The notes: generated from the letters alone by a model not told the origin. A stretch of DNA of 64,000 bases from Exiguobacterium marinum DSM 16307 (GCF_000620845.1 NZ_KK211189.1:2628162-2692161); one strand, 5' to 3'; counted from the stretch's first letter, positions 51,230 to 60,650 are shown. Numbers and translations: made by a program.

Positions 51230-51643
51230 ATGCAAATTGACCATACAGGAATCGCCGTTCGAGATTTAGACGAGGCGATCACCTTTTATACGACCGTGTT
51301 AGGCGGAGAACTCATGGATCGCTATACAAATACGGCTACCGGGGTCGAAACCGAGTTAGCCGTTATCCATATCGGGGAAGATGTTATCGAATTACTACGT
51401 CCGACAAGTAATACGAGTCCGATTGCCCGGTTTATGAAAGCTCGAGGGAAAGGGGTCCATCACATCGCTTACCGCGTGGACGATTTAGATCAAGCCATTA
51501 CCAAACACATGCAAAACGGAATCACGTTTTTAGAGGATACGCTTCGTACGACCGCTAAAGGTCGACGATTAATCTATATGGATCCGCGTCATTCAGGTGG
51601 CGTGATCACCGAACTTTGTGATTATCCTACAGAAAAGCAGTAA
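51230..51643 (+). CDS. VOC-family protein, methylmalonyl-CoA epimerase-like
   Basis: A 137-residue vicinal-oxygen-chelate enzyme of two beta-alpha-beta-beta-beta units. Metal ligands expected in IDHTGIAV (His near 4), VHHIAYRVDD (His near 82) and GVITELC (Glu near 130). It resembles methylmalonyl-CoA epimerase; no mutase is nearby. ATG 51230 with GAGGAGGAATGTTT is preferred over ATG 51224. Confidence 0.82.
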   Translation: MQIDHTGIAVRDLDEAITFYTTVLGGELMDRYTNTATGVETELAVIHIGEDVIELLRPTSNTSPIARFMKARGKGVHHIAYRVDDLDQAITKHMQNGITFLEDTLRTTAKGRRLIYMDPRHSGGVITELCDYPTEKQ

Positions 51644-51654
51644 GAGTGTCCCTC

Positions 51655-52701
51655 TTACCGCTTCATCATGGTTTCTTCTATCAGTTGACGGTTCTTTTCT
51701 TTTAATCGTTCGTTATGAGAGGACACCATTGCCGTTGCGGTCGCATTCGGGTCAATGTATGTTTTGGCCCGGTTTACCGCATTCGCAGCATCTTGAAACG
51801 CTCCCGCGATAAGATGTACTTTCCCTTCATGTGTGAGGATGTCACCGGCGGCGTATAATCCCGATACGGATGACTCGCTACCTGAATTGCCTTTCACATA
51901 AAATCCATCCTTCATTTCTACCTGTAAATCACTGTGACGAAGCAACTCCGTATCTTGCTCGTACCCGTGATTGATCACTACTTCATCCACATCGATCACA
52001 CGCGACTTACCTGTTTCTACATGTGTCAAACATACTTGCTGAATCGATCTCCCATCGTGAGAAATCAAATCCGTCACTTTAGATTGTGGGCAACAATCAA
52101 CCCGACTCTGTTTAATCTTCTCGACTTGTGCCTCATGTCCACCGAGTTCTTCTTTTCGATACGTCAGTACGACCTGTTCTGCAATCGGCTCAAGGGCATT
52201 GGCCCAATCAACAGCACTATTGCCTCCACCGGAAATCAATACACGCTTCCCTTTGAAGCGTTCAAGCGATTTGACCGTATAATGAAGATTTGACAATTCG
52301 AATCGTTCCGCTCCGCTCACTTCGATTTTATGAGGCTTGAGAATCCCGCTTCCGGTCGCAACGATGATGGTTTTCGACACATGATGCCCATTCGTCGTAT
52401 CGATTCTAAACAATCCGTCTTGGTGTTTCGAAATCGACTCTACTTTCTCGCCAAGATGAACCGTTGGAGAAAATGTGAGGCCTTGCTCGACTAGCTGATC
52501 AATCAGATTCGCACCTGTTGTCGGAAGGAGTCCACCTACATCCCAGACCATCTTTTCCGGATACGCGTGCACTTTTCCGCCTAAAAAAGGTTGAAATTCG
52601 ATGATTTTCGTCTTCATGCCTCGTAAACCGCTGTAAAAAGCGGCATATAATCCGGCAGGTCCCCCACCGATAATCGTCACGTCGAATACTTCCTCGTTCA
52701 T
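51655..52701 (-). CDS. Ferredoxin-NADP reductase type 2 (YumC-like)
   Basis: A 348-residue thioredoxin-reductase-like flavoprotein without the CxxC. FAD site IIGGGPAGLYAAFYSG (near 8-23), NADPH site LISGGGNSAVDWAN (near 150) and the C-terminal FAD motif GLYAAGDILTHEGKVHLIAGAFQDAANAVN match the family. It reduces ferredoxin or flavodoxin. ATG 52701 after AGAGGAAGGG; the longer frame is not used. A Fur box lies 28 bp upstream. Confidence 0.92.
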   Translation of the reverse strand: MNEEVFDVTIIGGGPAGLYAAFYSGLRGMKTKIIEFQPFLGGKVHAYPEKMVWDVGGLLPTTGANLIDQLVEQGLTFSPTVHLGEKVESISKHQDGLFRIDTTNGHHVSKTIIVATGSGILKPHKIEVSGAERFELSNLHYTVKSLERFKGKRVLISGGGNSAVDWANALEPIAEQVVLTYRKEELGGHEAQVEKIKQSRVDCCPQSKVTDLISHDGRSIQQVCLTHVETGKSRVIDVDEVVINHGYEQDTELLRHSDLQVEMKDGFYVKGNSGSESSVSGLYAAGDILTHEGKVHLIAGAFQDAANAVNRAKTYIDPNATATAMVSSHNERLKEKNRQLIEETMMKR

Positions 52702-52728
52702 CGTCGCACCCTTCCTCTCTCTATACGT

Positions 52729-52751
52729 AAAAATGATAATCATTCTCATTA
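52729..52751. promoter_or_regulatory. Fur box upstream of the ferredoxin reductase gene
   Basis: AAAATGATAATCATTCTCATT closely matches the Fur/consensus GATAATGATAATCATTATC palindrome. Repression by iron-loaded Fur is inferred. Confidence 0.75.
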
Positions 52752-52870
52752 GATGATAACTCGTTTTCCTCACTTTGACAAATTATTTTCGTAAGTCGGT
52801 GACGCTCATTTGGTTTTTCTTATGCGAAGGTCGGGTAATGAAAGATGAATCAGAGGGAAGGGTGTGTACT

Positions 52871-53425
52871 ATGGAATGGATGGATCTCATATTGATCATC
52901 GTGTCCTGTTTTTGGATTGTGGAAGTATGGCGATTTCGTAATCGGAAAGAGGCAACAGATGGATCGGTCGAGCGGAAAAGCTTTTATTTCGTAGCAGCAA
53001 CGATGATTGCTGTCTTTTCGTTATCCATCATATCTTCTGTTGTTTTTGAAACGCCTCCATCAATCACTCAACAAATGATTGGACTTACATTTTACATAGC
53101 CGGTGTGTCCTTACGATATTGGGGAATTTTACACCTCCGTCACCAATTTACTCGACACGTCGTCGTTCGACCTGAAGATGAGCTCGTCAGCTCAGGACCG
53201 TATCGCTATTTGCGTCATCCGTTGTATACAGGCTTGTTACTGATCACGTTCGGATTTTCTCTATATTTTCTCCATTGGGTCATCGCATTAATCGGTGCGG
53301 GTATAACATCACTTGCGTTACTATACCGGATTCACATCGAAGAAGGAATGCTGATTCGTCACTTTGGGCAAGCCTATCGTACTTGGTCGAAGTCACGCAA
53401 ACGTTTATTCCCCTTTATCTATTAA
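52871..53425 (+). CDS. Isoprenylcysteine carboxyl methyltransferase (ICMT) family membrane protein
   Basis: A 184-residue protein with about four to five helices. The ICMT-type motif RHPLYTG (near 118) and the C-terminal HIEEGMLIRHFGQAYRTW match the family of small membrane methyltransferases. Natural substrate in bacteria is unknown. ATG 52871 with AGGGAAGGG at about 8 nt is chosen; ATG 52838 is possible. Confidence 0.82.
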   Translation: MEWMDLILIIVSCFWIVEVWRFRNRKEATDGSVERKSFYFVAATMIAVFSLSIISSVVFETPPSITQQMIGLTFYIAGVSLRYWGILHLRHQFTRHVVVRPEDELVSSGPYRYLRHPLYTGLLLITFGFSLYFLHWVIALIGAGITSLALLYRIHIEEGMLIRHFGQAYRTWSKSRKRLFPFIY

Positions 53426-53427
53426 AA

Positions 53428-53457
53428 AAGGAGTCCGGAAAATGAACCGGACTCCTT
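53428..53457. terminator. Terminator
   Basis: AAGGAGTCCGG/CCGGACTCCTT, 11-bp stem, between convergent genes. Confidence 0.8.
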
Positions 53458-53463
53458 GACTAT

Positions 53464-54273
53464 TTAAGCAGAATATCTACTGAGTAATCGGACGACAATA
53501 ACACCTGCGATAAACGCGACGATACTGAGTACCCATATAAGACCGGAAGCCGGAACTCCTGGAAACACGACGGCGAGCGAACCAATCACTAATCCGATAA
53601 TGACTGAAAACGTCATTCCAGGGAAATTCGCTAGCAAGTAGCGGATGACTTTACTACTCACAATAAAGCCGACTGCCACTCCTGCACCAACAATCCCGAT
53701 AATCAACAGGTTAAAGTTTGAAATGGCACTGATAACCGTTGGATACACCCCAATCAGCAACAAAACGAATGAACCACTAATACCGGGAAGTAGCATAGCC
53801 ATACTGCCTAACCACCCAGATAAGAATAATAGAAGCACTGTCCCGAACGTCATGTCGGTAATGATTGATGAATCAACCGGATTAAGAAATGCCATACAAG
53901 CCACGAGTAACATTGCCAACGTCATTGCGATGACATGAATCGGGCGAATCGATGCGCGCGATTTGAATTCCATGAATAACAATGGAATAATCCCTAAAAT
54001 CAGTCCGATAAAGAAAAACTGTGTCGGTGCATAATACTCAAGTAATAAGTATTCGATGATTCGACTTAGGACGATAATGGCTGTCCCCATTCCAATTGCC
54101 AACGGAATTAAGAACCCGATATATTTCTTCCAATATCGGCTAAACACGCCGCTGATTGCTTCGATGAGTTGATCGTAGATACCTAAAATGACTGCGATGG
54201 TGCCGCCACTGACACCTGGAATCAAATCACTTGTTCCCATGGCCATCCCTCGCCAAATATTTTTCCACTCCAT
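53464..54273 (-). CDS. DUF368 family polyprenyl-phosphate transporter
   Basis: A 269-residue membrane protein with about seven to nine helices and repeated motifs SDLIPGVSGGTIAVILGIYDQLI (near 14) and MAMLLPGISGSFVLLLIGVYPTVI (near 155) characteristic of DUF368. Members (PopT) return undecaprenyl phosphate across the membrane for wall synthesis, as reported for related Gram-positive and Gram-negative proteins. ATG 54273 after AAAGGAGATACGTT. Confidence 0.85.
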   Translation of the reverse strand: MEWKNIWRGMAMGTSDLIPGVSGGTIAVILGIYDQLIEAISGVFSRYWKKYIGFLIPLAIGMGTAIIVLSRIIEYLLLEYYAPTQFFFIGLILGIIPLLFMEFKSRASIRPIHVIAMTLAMLLVACMAFLNPVDSSIITDMTFGTVLLLFLSGWLGSMAMLLPGISGSFVLLLIGVYPTVISAISNFNLLIIGIVGAGVAVGFIVSSKVIRYLLANFPGMTFSVIIGLVIGSLAVVFPGVPASGLIWVLSIVAFIAGVIVVRLLSRYSA

Positions 54274-54346
54274 AACGTATCTCCTTTGCGTATATCTTTC
54301 CTCAAGCACTTAGTATAGTCGAGAAGAACGGTTTACGCATCCGCTT

Positions 54347-54922
54347 TTAGACTGAGAAAGGAGGCGAGTTGATTTCTTTTTTCATATAGTCAAATTTCGC
54401 CCCGGAAATATTGATTTCTTTTTCTTTTTGGAATCCGAGACGTGTATATAAGCGATGCGCCGCAACATTTTCTTGGTCCACATTCAATGTGACTGCTGGA
54501 ACACGATGCTCTTCCGCGACTGTACAAATATGTTCGATTAACTTCGTCCCAATTCCTTGTCCTCCAAACGCCTCTGCGACAGCGAGTGAGTCGATGTACT
54601 GAACGTGCCCTTCCGTTTCAACGTCCAACTCTTCCTCACTTCCACGTGCCTTCAACCATTCTCGAATCGGACGATCTAGCTCCTCTGCTTCGTCTCCACG
54701 GTACGAAATGATTATCCCGGCCACTTCACCTTCCACATCGACCACCCAAATATTTTTGTGACTCAAGCGATTTTTCGGATGCTCCACCCAACCCGCAAGA
54801 CGTTCCAAGACTTCACTTGTATTTTTTGACGCTGTTAACGTGTACGCAATCTCATGAATTGCTTGATACATGAGTGGTGCAATCTGTTTACTGTCTTGTT
54901 TCGTTGCTTGTCGAATATTCAT
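54347..54922 (-). CDS. GNAT family acetyltransferase
   Basis: A 191-residue GNAT protein. Motif V/A acetyl-CoA loop SLAVAEAFGGQGIGTKLIEHI (near 120-140) and NVAAHRLYTRLGFQKEKE near 157-175. Substrate unknown. ATG 54922 after GGAGGGATCAATC. Confidence 0.88.
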   Translation of the reverse strand: MNIRQATKQDSKQIAPLMYQAIHEIAYTLTASKNTSEVLERLAGWVEHPKNRLSHKNIWVVDVEGEVAGIIISYRGDEAEELDRPIREWLKARGSEEELDVETEGHVQYIDSLAVAEAFGGQGIGTKLIEHICTVAEEHRVPAVTLNVDQENVAAHRLYTRLGFQKEKEINISGAKFDYMKKEINSPPFSV

Positions 54923-55022
54923 GATTGATCCCTCCACCCTCTAGTCTAGCATAGCCGCACAAAACGATTGTTTGTCCACACTCGTTTTGTGGCATCATAT
55001 AGAGTGAAAGGGGCGAATCAAA

Positions 55023-55772
55023 ATGAAAGCAATCATTACTGGAATGAACGGTACTGTAGCACCAGTCGTCGCCGATACGTTACAGCGCCATGGAATTGAA
55101 GGAGTTGCGTGGGACCGTGAACGTGTGTCAACGACGAATGAAGAGGAGATGCGACGATTTATCGATAGCATCCGTCCTGATTATTTTTTACATATCGGTA
55201 TGGGTGCAGTGGAATGGGCCGAGACACTCGCTCGATTATGTGCAGAGAAAAATATTCCGTTTCTGTTCACGAGTACCGTCTCCATTTTTTCAGACGATGT
55301 AACCGGACCAATTACACCGGACACCTCACCAGATGCGGAAGATGACTATGGGCGGTATAAGCGTGATTGTGAACGTGCGATTGTTCGCGTCAATCCAGGT
55401 GCACAAATCGTCCGTCTCGGATGGCAAATCGGAGAAGAGGCCGGATCGAATAATATGATGGACTACTTTACAAACGAGATGAAACAACGAGGTGTCATTC
55501 AAGCGAGTGAGCATTGGTATCCATCTTGCTCATTTTTACCGGATACAGCAGACGCTTTATTCGAAATTTTGACAAAACGTGGTCCTGGAATCTATCAATT
55601 AAACGGCAACGCGAACTATTCCTTGTACGACATTGCGGTAGGGTTAAAAGAACTTCACGATGCGGATTGGCAAATCGAAAGTACAGATGAACCGAAACGA
55701 GACAATCGGATGATTGATTCATCTGTATCCATTCGTCCGATTTCAAAACGCTTGAATCTGCAAACCAAATAA
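55023..55772 (+). CDS. Sugar-nucleotide epimerase/reductase-like SDR (RmlD-like)
   Basis: A 249-residue extended-SDR-like protein. The cofactor loop ITGMNGTVAP is a departure from GxxGxxG. Residues DYGRYKRDCERAIV hold YxxxK (near 110-116). It resembles dTDP-4-dehydrorhamnose reductase but stands alone without rml genes, so the substrate is open. ATG follows AAGGGGCGAATCAAA. Confidence 0.8.
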   Translation: MKAIITGMNGTVAPVVADTLQRHGIEGVAWDRERVSTTNEEEMRRFIDSIRPDYFLHIGMGAVEWAETLARLCAEKNIPFLFTSTVSIFSDDVTGPITPDTSPDAEDDYGRYKRDCERAIVRVNPGAQIVRLGWQIGEEAGSNNMMDYFTNEMKQRGVIQASEHWYPSCSFLPDTADALFEILTKRGPGIYQLNGNANYSLYDIAVGLKELHDADWQIESTDEPKRDNRMIDSSVSIRPISKRLNLQTK

Positions 55773-55786
55773 ATCCTATACGACAA

Positions 55787-55821
55787 AACCCGCCTGCTCG
55801 ATGATCAAGAGCAGGCGGGTT
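55787..55821. terminator. Bidirectional terminator
   Basis: AACCCGCCTGCTC/GAGCAGGCGGGTT, 13-bp stem, between the SDR and the P450 gene. Confidence 0.85.
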
Positions 55822-55826
55822 CTTAA

Positions 55827-57065
55827 TTAGATTCGTTTCACATCGGCCAATCGCAGTTTACTTTTCGGAAGACTCGGCATATCCACAAAGCTATAACTCA
55901 AGTCTTGAGGAGGAACCGTGTAGGAAAACTCCTCTGTAAACAGTTCGATGACTTGTTCTAGTACTGCAATCGTTACATGTTCTCCAGCACAACGATGTCC
56001 AAAGTCCACATCTCCCCCACCTTGTGGGATAAAGTTGAACGGACTCTCTTTCCAGCCCTTAAAGCGAGAGGGATCAAACCGATCAGGCTCTGTCCAAATG
56101 GATGAGTCATGGTTCGTTCCATACAAGTCTAATAGCGTGAGCGTGCCTTCGGAAAACGTATATCCGTTCCATTCAAAGTCCGATTTGACACGAGCTGCCG
56201 CTACAGGGAAGAATGGATAGAACCGTCTCACTTCTTGGACGAACTCGGTTTTTGTAAGCATACCTTGCCTCACTTGTTCCGTCTCGTTCGGGAACTGATG
56301 TAATGCCAGGACAGTAAAGAGAATATAGACAGAGATTGCGACAGTCGGGCGTAGAATATTTAACACTTCAACAGCCACGACTTCTTCAGGCAACAATTCG
56401 CCTGACTCGTCTCGATGCCATGAAAACTCATAAAGTGCCGTCTGTTCGTTCGGCAGTAATCGGTTCGTCCGTACTTCTTTTACCATTTGACGAATCCAAG
56501 ATTCAGCCGAAGCCCTCGCTTTGCGCCCTTGCAAATAGGTTGGCCCAAGGGACGTGCCGGATTCGAATAATAATCTCATCTCGTCTGTTCGTCTTACTAC
56601 TTCTTCTGGCGCAAGCGGAACCCCAGCCCACTCACATACTGCCTTCATCAACACCTGTTGAGACACATCATATAAGACGACTTCCTCTTCGTTTTGTTCG
56701 ATTTGTTTCCACTCGCGATGCGTCAATCGGAGCAATCGATCAATATTCTCTTTCGTCATCAGTGACATGAACATGTGTTTTCGATGCGTATGCGCCGCTC
56801 CATCTAATGTTTGGACACCATCTTCCCCAAATAACGTTTTAAGGAGACGTTTCGGCGCCGCGTCTTGACGCATAAATTTGTTGGCATCATAAAACACCTC
56901 TGCAGCCTCTTCACCCCCAACACAAATCACACGTTCCCCGAGTAAACGAGTCTCAAAGATGTCTGATTGAAAACTTTTGCGTCGATTGGCGACGAACAAA
57001 TACCCCTCTCGTAAAAAATCGACACTGTGGTCGATTCCTTCTTGTTTCGGTATGACTTTCCCCAT
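55827..57065 (-). CDS. CYP152-type cytochrome P450 (fatty-acid peroxygenase)
   Basis: A 412-residue P450 of the CYP152 type, such as BSbeta/YbdT, which hydroxylates or decarboxylates fatty acids with hydrogen peroxide instead of a reductase partner. The haem ligand Cys is in FIPQGGGDVDFGHRCAGEH (near 348-366). The conserved active-site Arg-Pro is seen in NILRPTVAISVYI (near 235), in place of the Thr of ordinary P450s. The ExxR is near EVRRFYPFF. No redox partner gene is adjacent, as expected. Confidence 0.88.
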   Translation of the reverse strand: MGKVIPKQEGIDHSVDFLREGYLFVANRRKSFQSDIFETRLLGERVICVGGEEAAEVFYDANKFMRQDAAPKRLLKTLFGEDGVQTLDGAAHTHRKHMFMSLMTKENIDRLLRLTHREWKQIEQNEEEVVLYDVSQQVLMKAVCEWAGVPLAPEEVVRRTDEMRLLFESGTSLGPTYLQGRKARASAESWIRQMVKEVRTNRLLPNEQTALYEFSWHRDESGELLPEEVVAVEVLNILRPTVAISVYILFTVLALHQFPNETEQVRQGMLTKTEFVQEVRRFYPFFPVAAARVKSDFEWNGYTFSEGTLTLLDLYGTNHDSSIWTEPDRFDPSRFKGWKESPFNFIPQGGGDVDFGHRCAGEHVTIAVLEQVIELFTEEFSYTVPPQDLSYSFVDMPSLPKSKLRLADVKRI

Positions 57066-57152
57066 TCAACTCACCCTTTCTCTTTTTTCGAACTATAGAG
57101 GATGTTCCCGTGTTGTTAGCGAACAAACCTAATATCGAAAGGAGCGAGTGAC

Positions 57153-57518
57153 ATGTTACCATTCTTACTGACACTACGACGAATCGTTCGCGGAATTTGG
57201 CGCGGGCTTCGCGATCCTGAGTTTCAGGTCCTGTTCAGTCTCGCCTTCCTCACAGTCCTATCTGGTACACTTTTTTACACCCGATTCGAGGCGATGCGTT
57301 GGTTGGATGCACTTTACTTCAGTGTCATCACCCTGACAACCATCGGATATGGTGATTTCGCACCTCAGACCGACATCGGAAAAATATTCACAATCGGATA
57401 TGTATTAACCGGGGTCGGTATTATGGTCGGCTTTATCACAAAAGTGTTTGACCATTTACAAAAAGCACGACTCGATGAATTGGAAGCAAAACAAAAGACG
57501 CCACCCTCTGATTCGTGA
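57153..57518 (+). CDS. Two-helix potassium channel protein
   Basis: A 121-residue protein with two helices (about 23-45 and 80-103) and a pore loop with selectivity filter TTIGYGDF (near 67-74). It is the minimal ion-channel domain type (Ion_trans_2). ATG follows GAAAGGAGCGAGTGAC. Monocistronic. Confidence 0.9.
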   Translation: MLPFLLTLRRIVRGIWRGLRDPEFQVLFSLAFLTVLSGTLFYTRFEAMRWLDALYFSVITLTTIGYGDFAPQTDIGKIFTIGYVLTGVGIMVGFITKVFDHLQKARLDELEAKQKTPPSDS

Positions 57519-57529
57519 GGATGGCGTCT
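57496..57529. terminator. Terminator between channel and symporter
   Basis: AGACGCCA-CCCTC with GAGG-ATGGCGTCT (one offset). It overlaps the 3' end of the channel gene. Confidence 0.7.
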
Positions 57530-57535
57530 ATATGT

Positions 57536-58891
57536 TTAGGATACTTTTCGATTTTCAATCTCAAGCTGTTGATTAAATCGCTTCGTCTCGGCGATGACGA
57601 CGCCCGACAAGAACAAGAGACCAATTAAGTTCGGGATGGCCATCAAGCCGTTAAAGACGTCGGATAACGCCCATACCAAGTTCAAGTTGGTCGTCATCGC
57701 ACCGAGTCCGGCGACGAGGACGAAAGCAATCCGATATGGAAGAATCGACTTTTGCCCAAACAAGTAGTGGATGGAACGTTCTCCGTAATACGACCAACCG
57801 AGCACGGTCGAATAGGCGAATAAGACGAGTCCGATCGTGACAATGTAGCCACCCGCCGGACCGAGGAACAATTCAAATGTAGCGGAAGTCAATTCGACCC
57901 CTTCAAGTCCTGTCCCGATTTGCCCACCCATGACGAGCGTCAAACCGGTCACCGAACAGACAACAAGCGTGTCTAAGAAGACTTGCGTCATTGAGACGAG
58001 CGCCTGACGACCCGGCATATCCGTCTTCGCCGCAGCCGCTGCGATCGGAGCAGAACCAAGACCCGCTTCGTTCGAGAAGACACCACGCGCGACACCATAT
58101 CGAATGGCCGCCCCGATAGCTCCCCCACCGATTGCTTCCGCACTGAACGTACTGCTAAAAATGAGTGCGAGCGCATCCGGAATAAGCGAGTAGTTCATGA
58201 ACATGATCAATAAGCCGCTGCCTAAGTAAAATACAATCATGACAGGAACAAAATAACTCACAACTTTCCCGATTGAACGTACGCCCCCGAGAATGACCGC
58301 ACCTGTAAAAATCATAATGAGAATTCCTGATATGTAGAGTGGTACATCGAATGTTGTTTTTAGTGCCAACGCAACCGAGTTCGTCTGGACCCCGTTTCCA
58401 ATCCCGAACGCCGCAATCGAAGCGAATGCTGCAAACGCCACCGCTAACCAACGTTGATTCAATCCTCGTTCAAGATAATACATCGGCCCACCGGCCATCT
58501 GACCGCGTTCATCGGTCACCCTGTATTTGACGGCAAGTACTGCTTCTGCGTACTTTGTCGCCATTCCAAAGAATCCAGATACCCACATCCAAACAATGGC
58601 GCCCGGTCCTCCTAACACGACTGCTGTCGAGACACCAACGATATTCCCCGTACCGACGGTCGCCGCAAGAGCGGTCATGAGTGCTTGGAAGTGACTGATA
58701 TCCCCTTTAGAAGATTGATCTTGATTTTTCGAAAACGCCAGTTTCAATGCATACGGTAACTTAGTGATTTGAATCCCACCTAAACGCACCGTCAAGTATA
58801 TGCCTGTCCCCACAAGCAAGATCAAGAGCGGTGGTCCCCATACGAAATTGGATGCTGTACTCACCCAATCACTAAATGATTGCTCCATCAT
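57536..58891 (-). CDS. Sodium:alanine symporter (AGCS family)
   Basis: A 451-residue transporter with about 11 helices that brings alanine or glycine in with Na+. The family signatures GTGNIVGVSTAV (near 60-75) and SNEAGLGSAPIAAAAAKTDMP (near 260) are present. ATG 58891 (or the adjacent ATG) after GGGGATACAGT; the longer frame has no good start. Confidence 0.92.
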   Translation of the reverse strand: MMEQSFSDWVSTASNFVWGPPLLILLVGTGIYLTVRLGGIQITKLPYALKLAFSKNQDQSSKGDISHFQALMTALAATVGTGNIVGVSTAVVLGGPGAIVWMWVSGFFGMATKYAEAVLAVKYRVTDERGQMAGGPMYYLERGLNQRWLAVAFAAFASIAAFGIGNGVQTNSVALALKTTFDVPLYISGILIMIFTGAVILGGVRSIGKVVSYFVPVMIVFYLGSGLLIMFMNYSLIPDALALIFSSTFSAEAIGGGAIGAAIRYGVARGVFSNEAGLGSAPIAAAAAKTDMPGRQALVSMTQVFLDTLVVCSVTGLTLVMGGQIGTGLEGVELTSATFELFLGPAGGYIVTIGLVLFAYSTVLGWSYYGERSIHYLFGQKSILPYRIAFVLVAGLGAMTTNLNLVWALSDVFNGLMAIPNLIGLLFLSGVVIAETKRFNQQLEIENRKVS

Positions 58892-59005
58892 ACTGTATCC
58901 CCTTCCCCGAAAAATAGTGTACACTTCTATTTTTTCAGAATACTTAGAACAATGCAAAAGTATTGTGATAAAACAACGGATAAACAACATCCCTGTATAT
59001 ATAAC

Positions 59006-59031
59006 AGCGAGACGAACTTAATCGTCTCGCT
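59006..59031 (-). terminator. Terminator of yidD
   Basis: AGCGAGACGA/TCGTCTCGCT, 10-bp stem with ACTTAA loop, overlapping the yidD 3' end. Confidence 0.6.
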
Positions 59032-59287
59032 GTGATTCTGGTTTCTCTCGTTGCAAAGGTGCTTTCCAATCAAATGTATCCGGTACATAATCAAGCCCAC
59101 CCGGATGAAACGGTTGACATCGGATGAGTCGGCGTGCTGTTAAGTAGCTCCCTTTGACAGCCCCATGTTTTTCAATCGCTTCAATTCCGTAATGCGAACA
59201 GCTCGGATAAAATCGACATGTCGGTGGCTTCAACGGTGAGATAAAACGCTGGTATCCTTGAATTCCTTTAACTAGTACACGTTTCAC
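59018..59287 (-). CDS. yidD: Membrane protein insertion efficiency factor YidD
   Basis: An 89-residue protein of the YidD family: [32 protein letters not shown] carries the conserved CRFxPSCSxY, and [21 protein letters not shown] the C-terminal signature. It assists YidC-dependent insertion. GTG 59287 with GAGG at 9 nt is preferred to the upstream start at 59302. Confidence 0.92.
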   Translation of the reverse strand: MKRVLVKGIQGYQRFISPLKPPTCRFYPSCSHYGIEAIEKHGAVKGSYLTARRLIRCQPFHPGGLDYVPDTFDWKAPLQREKPESQRDD

Positions 59288-59479
59288 GTGATTTCGCCTC
59301 ACTCTTTTGAATTAGTGCCATCATAGCGCGATTTGAATCGTTTGTCATGTTCATCGCTTCATGTGTCAGATTGTTTTCCATCTCCTTACAAATGAGCGAG
59401 ATAGGCGATATTCGAGAGCAAGTTTGTTATGATAGTCAACATAACTATTGACCGAATCGAAAAGAAGAGGTGACGAATC

Positions 59480-60268
59480 ATGAATCAATTATTAATGGTC
59501 GGTGCAGGATCGATGAGTGAGGCGCTCGTTCGCGGGTGGATCGAATCGGGAGTCGAACCGACACACATCACAATGACAAACCGAAGTGACCGGGAACGTT
59601 TGCACTTCCTACAAGATGAACTCGGTGTTCAAATCGTCGAGGACGAAAACGTCAACGACTATGACATCGTTGTATTAGCGATGCAACCAGATGGCGTCAT
59701 TCCGTACGTAGAATCGAAAGAATGGAAGACCCCACTACTCGTCTCGGTCGCGGCACACATCGAACCGAGCCAATTAGAAGAAGCTTCAGGGCTTCCTGCC
59801 GTATGCGCGATGCCAAACACACCTGTCGCGTATCGCAGCGGGATGACGGGACTATGGTTTGGTCCAGAAACGGATGATACCGACCGCGATCAAGCGACTT
59901 CTCTCTTTGAACGTGTCGGTCGAACGGCCGTCACCGATGCGAAGACGATGTCCGCCTTTATGGCCGCTGCAGGTTGTAGTCCAGCCTTCTTCTATGAAAT
60001 CGTCGGTGCGATGACCCCTGTCTTGACGGATGTCGGATACGATGAACAGACGGCGCGACAAATTGTCGCTCAGGCGATGAAAGGTTCTGCAGAGTTACTG
60101 TCACACGAAACACGTGAGACAAATGAATTGATTGCCGACGTGGCTGCCCCAGGCGGACCGACCGATCGAGGTGTCGGTGTACTTCGCAAACGTGACCTTG
60201 CCGACGTCATGTCGTCAGCTTTGCGTGAGAGCGCCAAAGAAAATCATGAAACGATTGAAGAAGCGTAA
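59480..60268 (+). CDS. proC: Pyrroline-5-carboxylate reductase
   Basis: A 262-residue NADPH enzyme for the last step of proline synthesis. The N-terminal Rossmann loop is VGAGSMSEALVRGW (near 6-19), and MPNTPVAY (near 112) and GCSPAFFYEIVGAM (near 170-183) are family motifs. The C-terminal tail has AAPGGPTDRGVGVL, close to the classic SPGGTT motif. ATG follows GAAGAGGTGACGAATC. Own terminator. Confidence 0.92.
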   Translation: MNQLLMVGAGSMSEALVRGWIESGVEPTHITMTNRSDRERLHFLQDELGVQIVEDENVNDYDIVVLAMQPDGVIPYVESKEWKTPLLVSVAAHIEPSQLEEASGLPAVCAMPNTPVAYRSGMTGLWFGPETDDTDRDQATSLFERVGRTAVTDAKTMSAFMAAAGCSPAFFYEIVGAMTPVLTDVGYDEQTARQIVAQAMKGSAELLSHETRETNELIADVAAPGGPTDRGVGVLRKRDLADVMSSALRESAKENHETIEEA

Positions 60269-60288
60269 ACGATACTCGTTTACGCTTT
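60261..60288 (+). terminator. Terminator of proC
   Basis: AAGCGTAAACGA/TCGTTTACGCTT, 12-bp stem and T run. Confidence 0.9.
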
Positions 60289-60369
60289 TTTATGTTCATT
60301 CGATCTTATTATTTATAAAATATAACTTTTTACATGAACAATATTTCACTTTCACCTTGAACATGATAA

Positions 60370-60392
60370 GATAACGAATGAGAATCGTTATC
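60370..60392. promoter_or_regulatory. Fur box upstream of feoA
   Basis: GATAACGAATGAGAATCGTTATC is a near-perfect palindrome of Fur type (compare GATAATGATAATCATTATC). It lies 21 bp before feoA. Confidence 0.8.
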
Positions 60393-60413
60393 AAAAGATA
60401 GGGAAGGTTACTT

Positions 60414-60650
60414 ATGAGTCTATTACGACATGTCGCGTTGAATCAAACCGTCATTCTATCTGATTTGACTAAAATTGATGATCGCTTGCGCCGGCGAATG
60501 ATTTCTCTTGGTTTTTATGAGGGATGCTCGGTACGTGTGAAGCGCAGAGCTATTTTTTCAGGACCGCTAACCATTGAACAAGTCGATCATCAACAAATTA
60601 TCGCCATCCGAAGATCAGATGCCGAAAAAATCGGGGTGATTGTACCATGA
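60414..60650 (+). CDS. feoA: FeoA ferrous iron transport accessory protein
   Basis: A 78-residue SH3-like protein with DLTKIDDRLRRRMISLGFYEGCSVRV matching the FeoA pattern. It assists FeoB. The feoB ATG overlaps its stop by 4 bp. ATG follows GGGAAGGTTACTT; controlled by the Fur box upstream. Confidence 0.92.
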   Translation: MSLLRHVALNQTVILSDLTKIDDRLRRRMISLGFYEGCSVRVKRRAIFSGPLTIEQVDHQQIIAIRRSDAEKIGVIVP

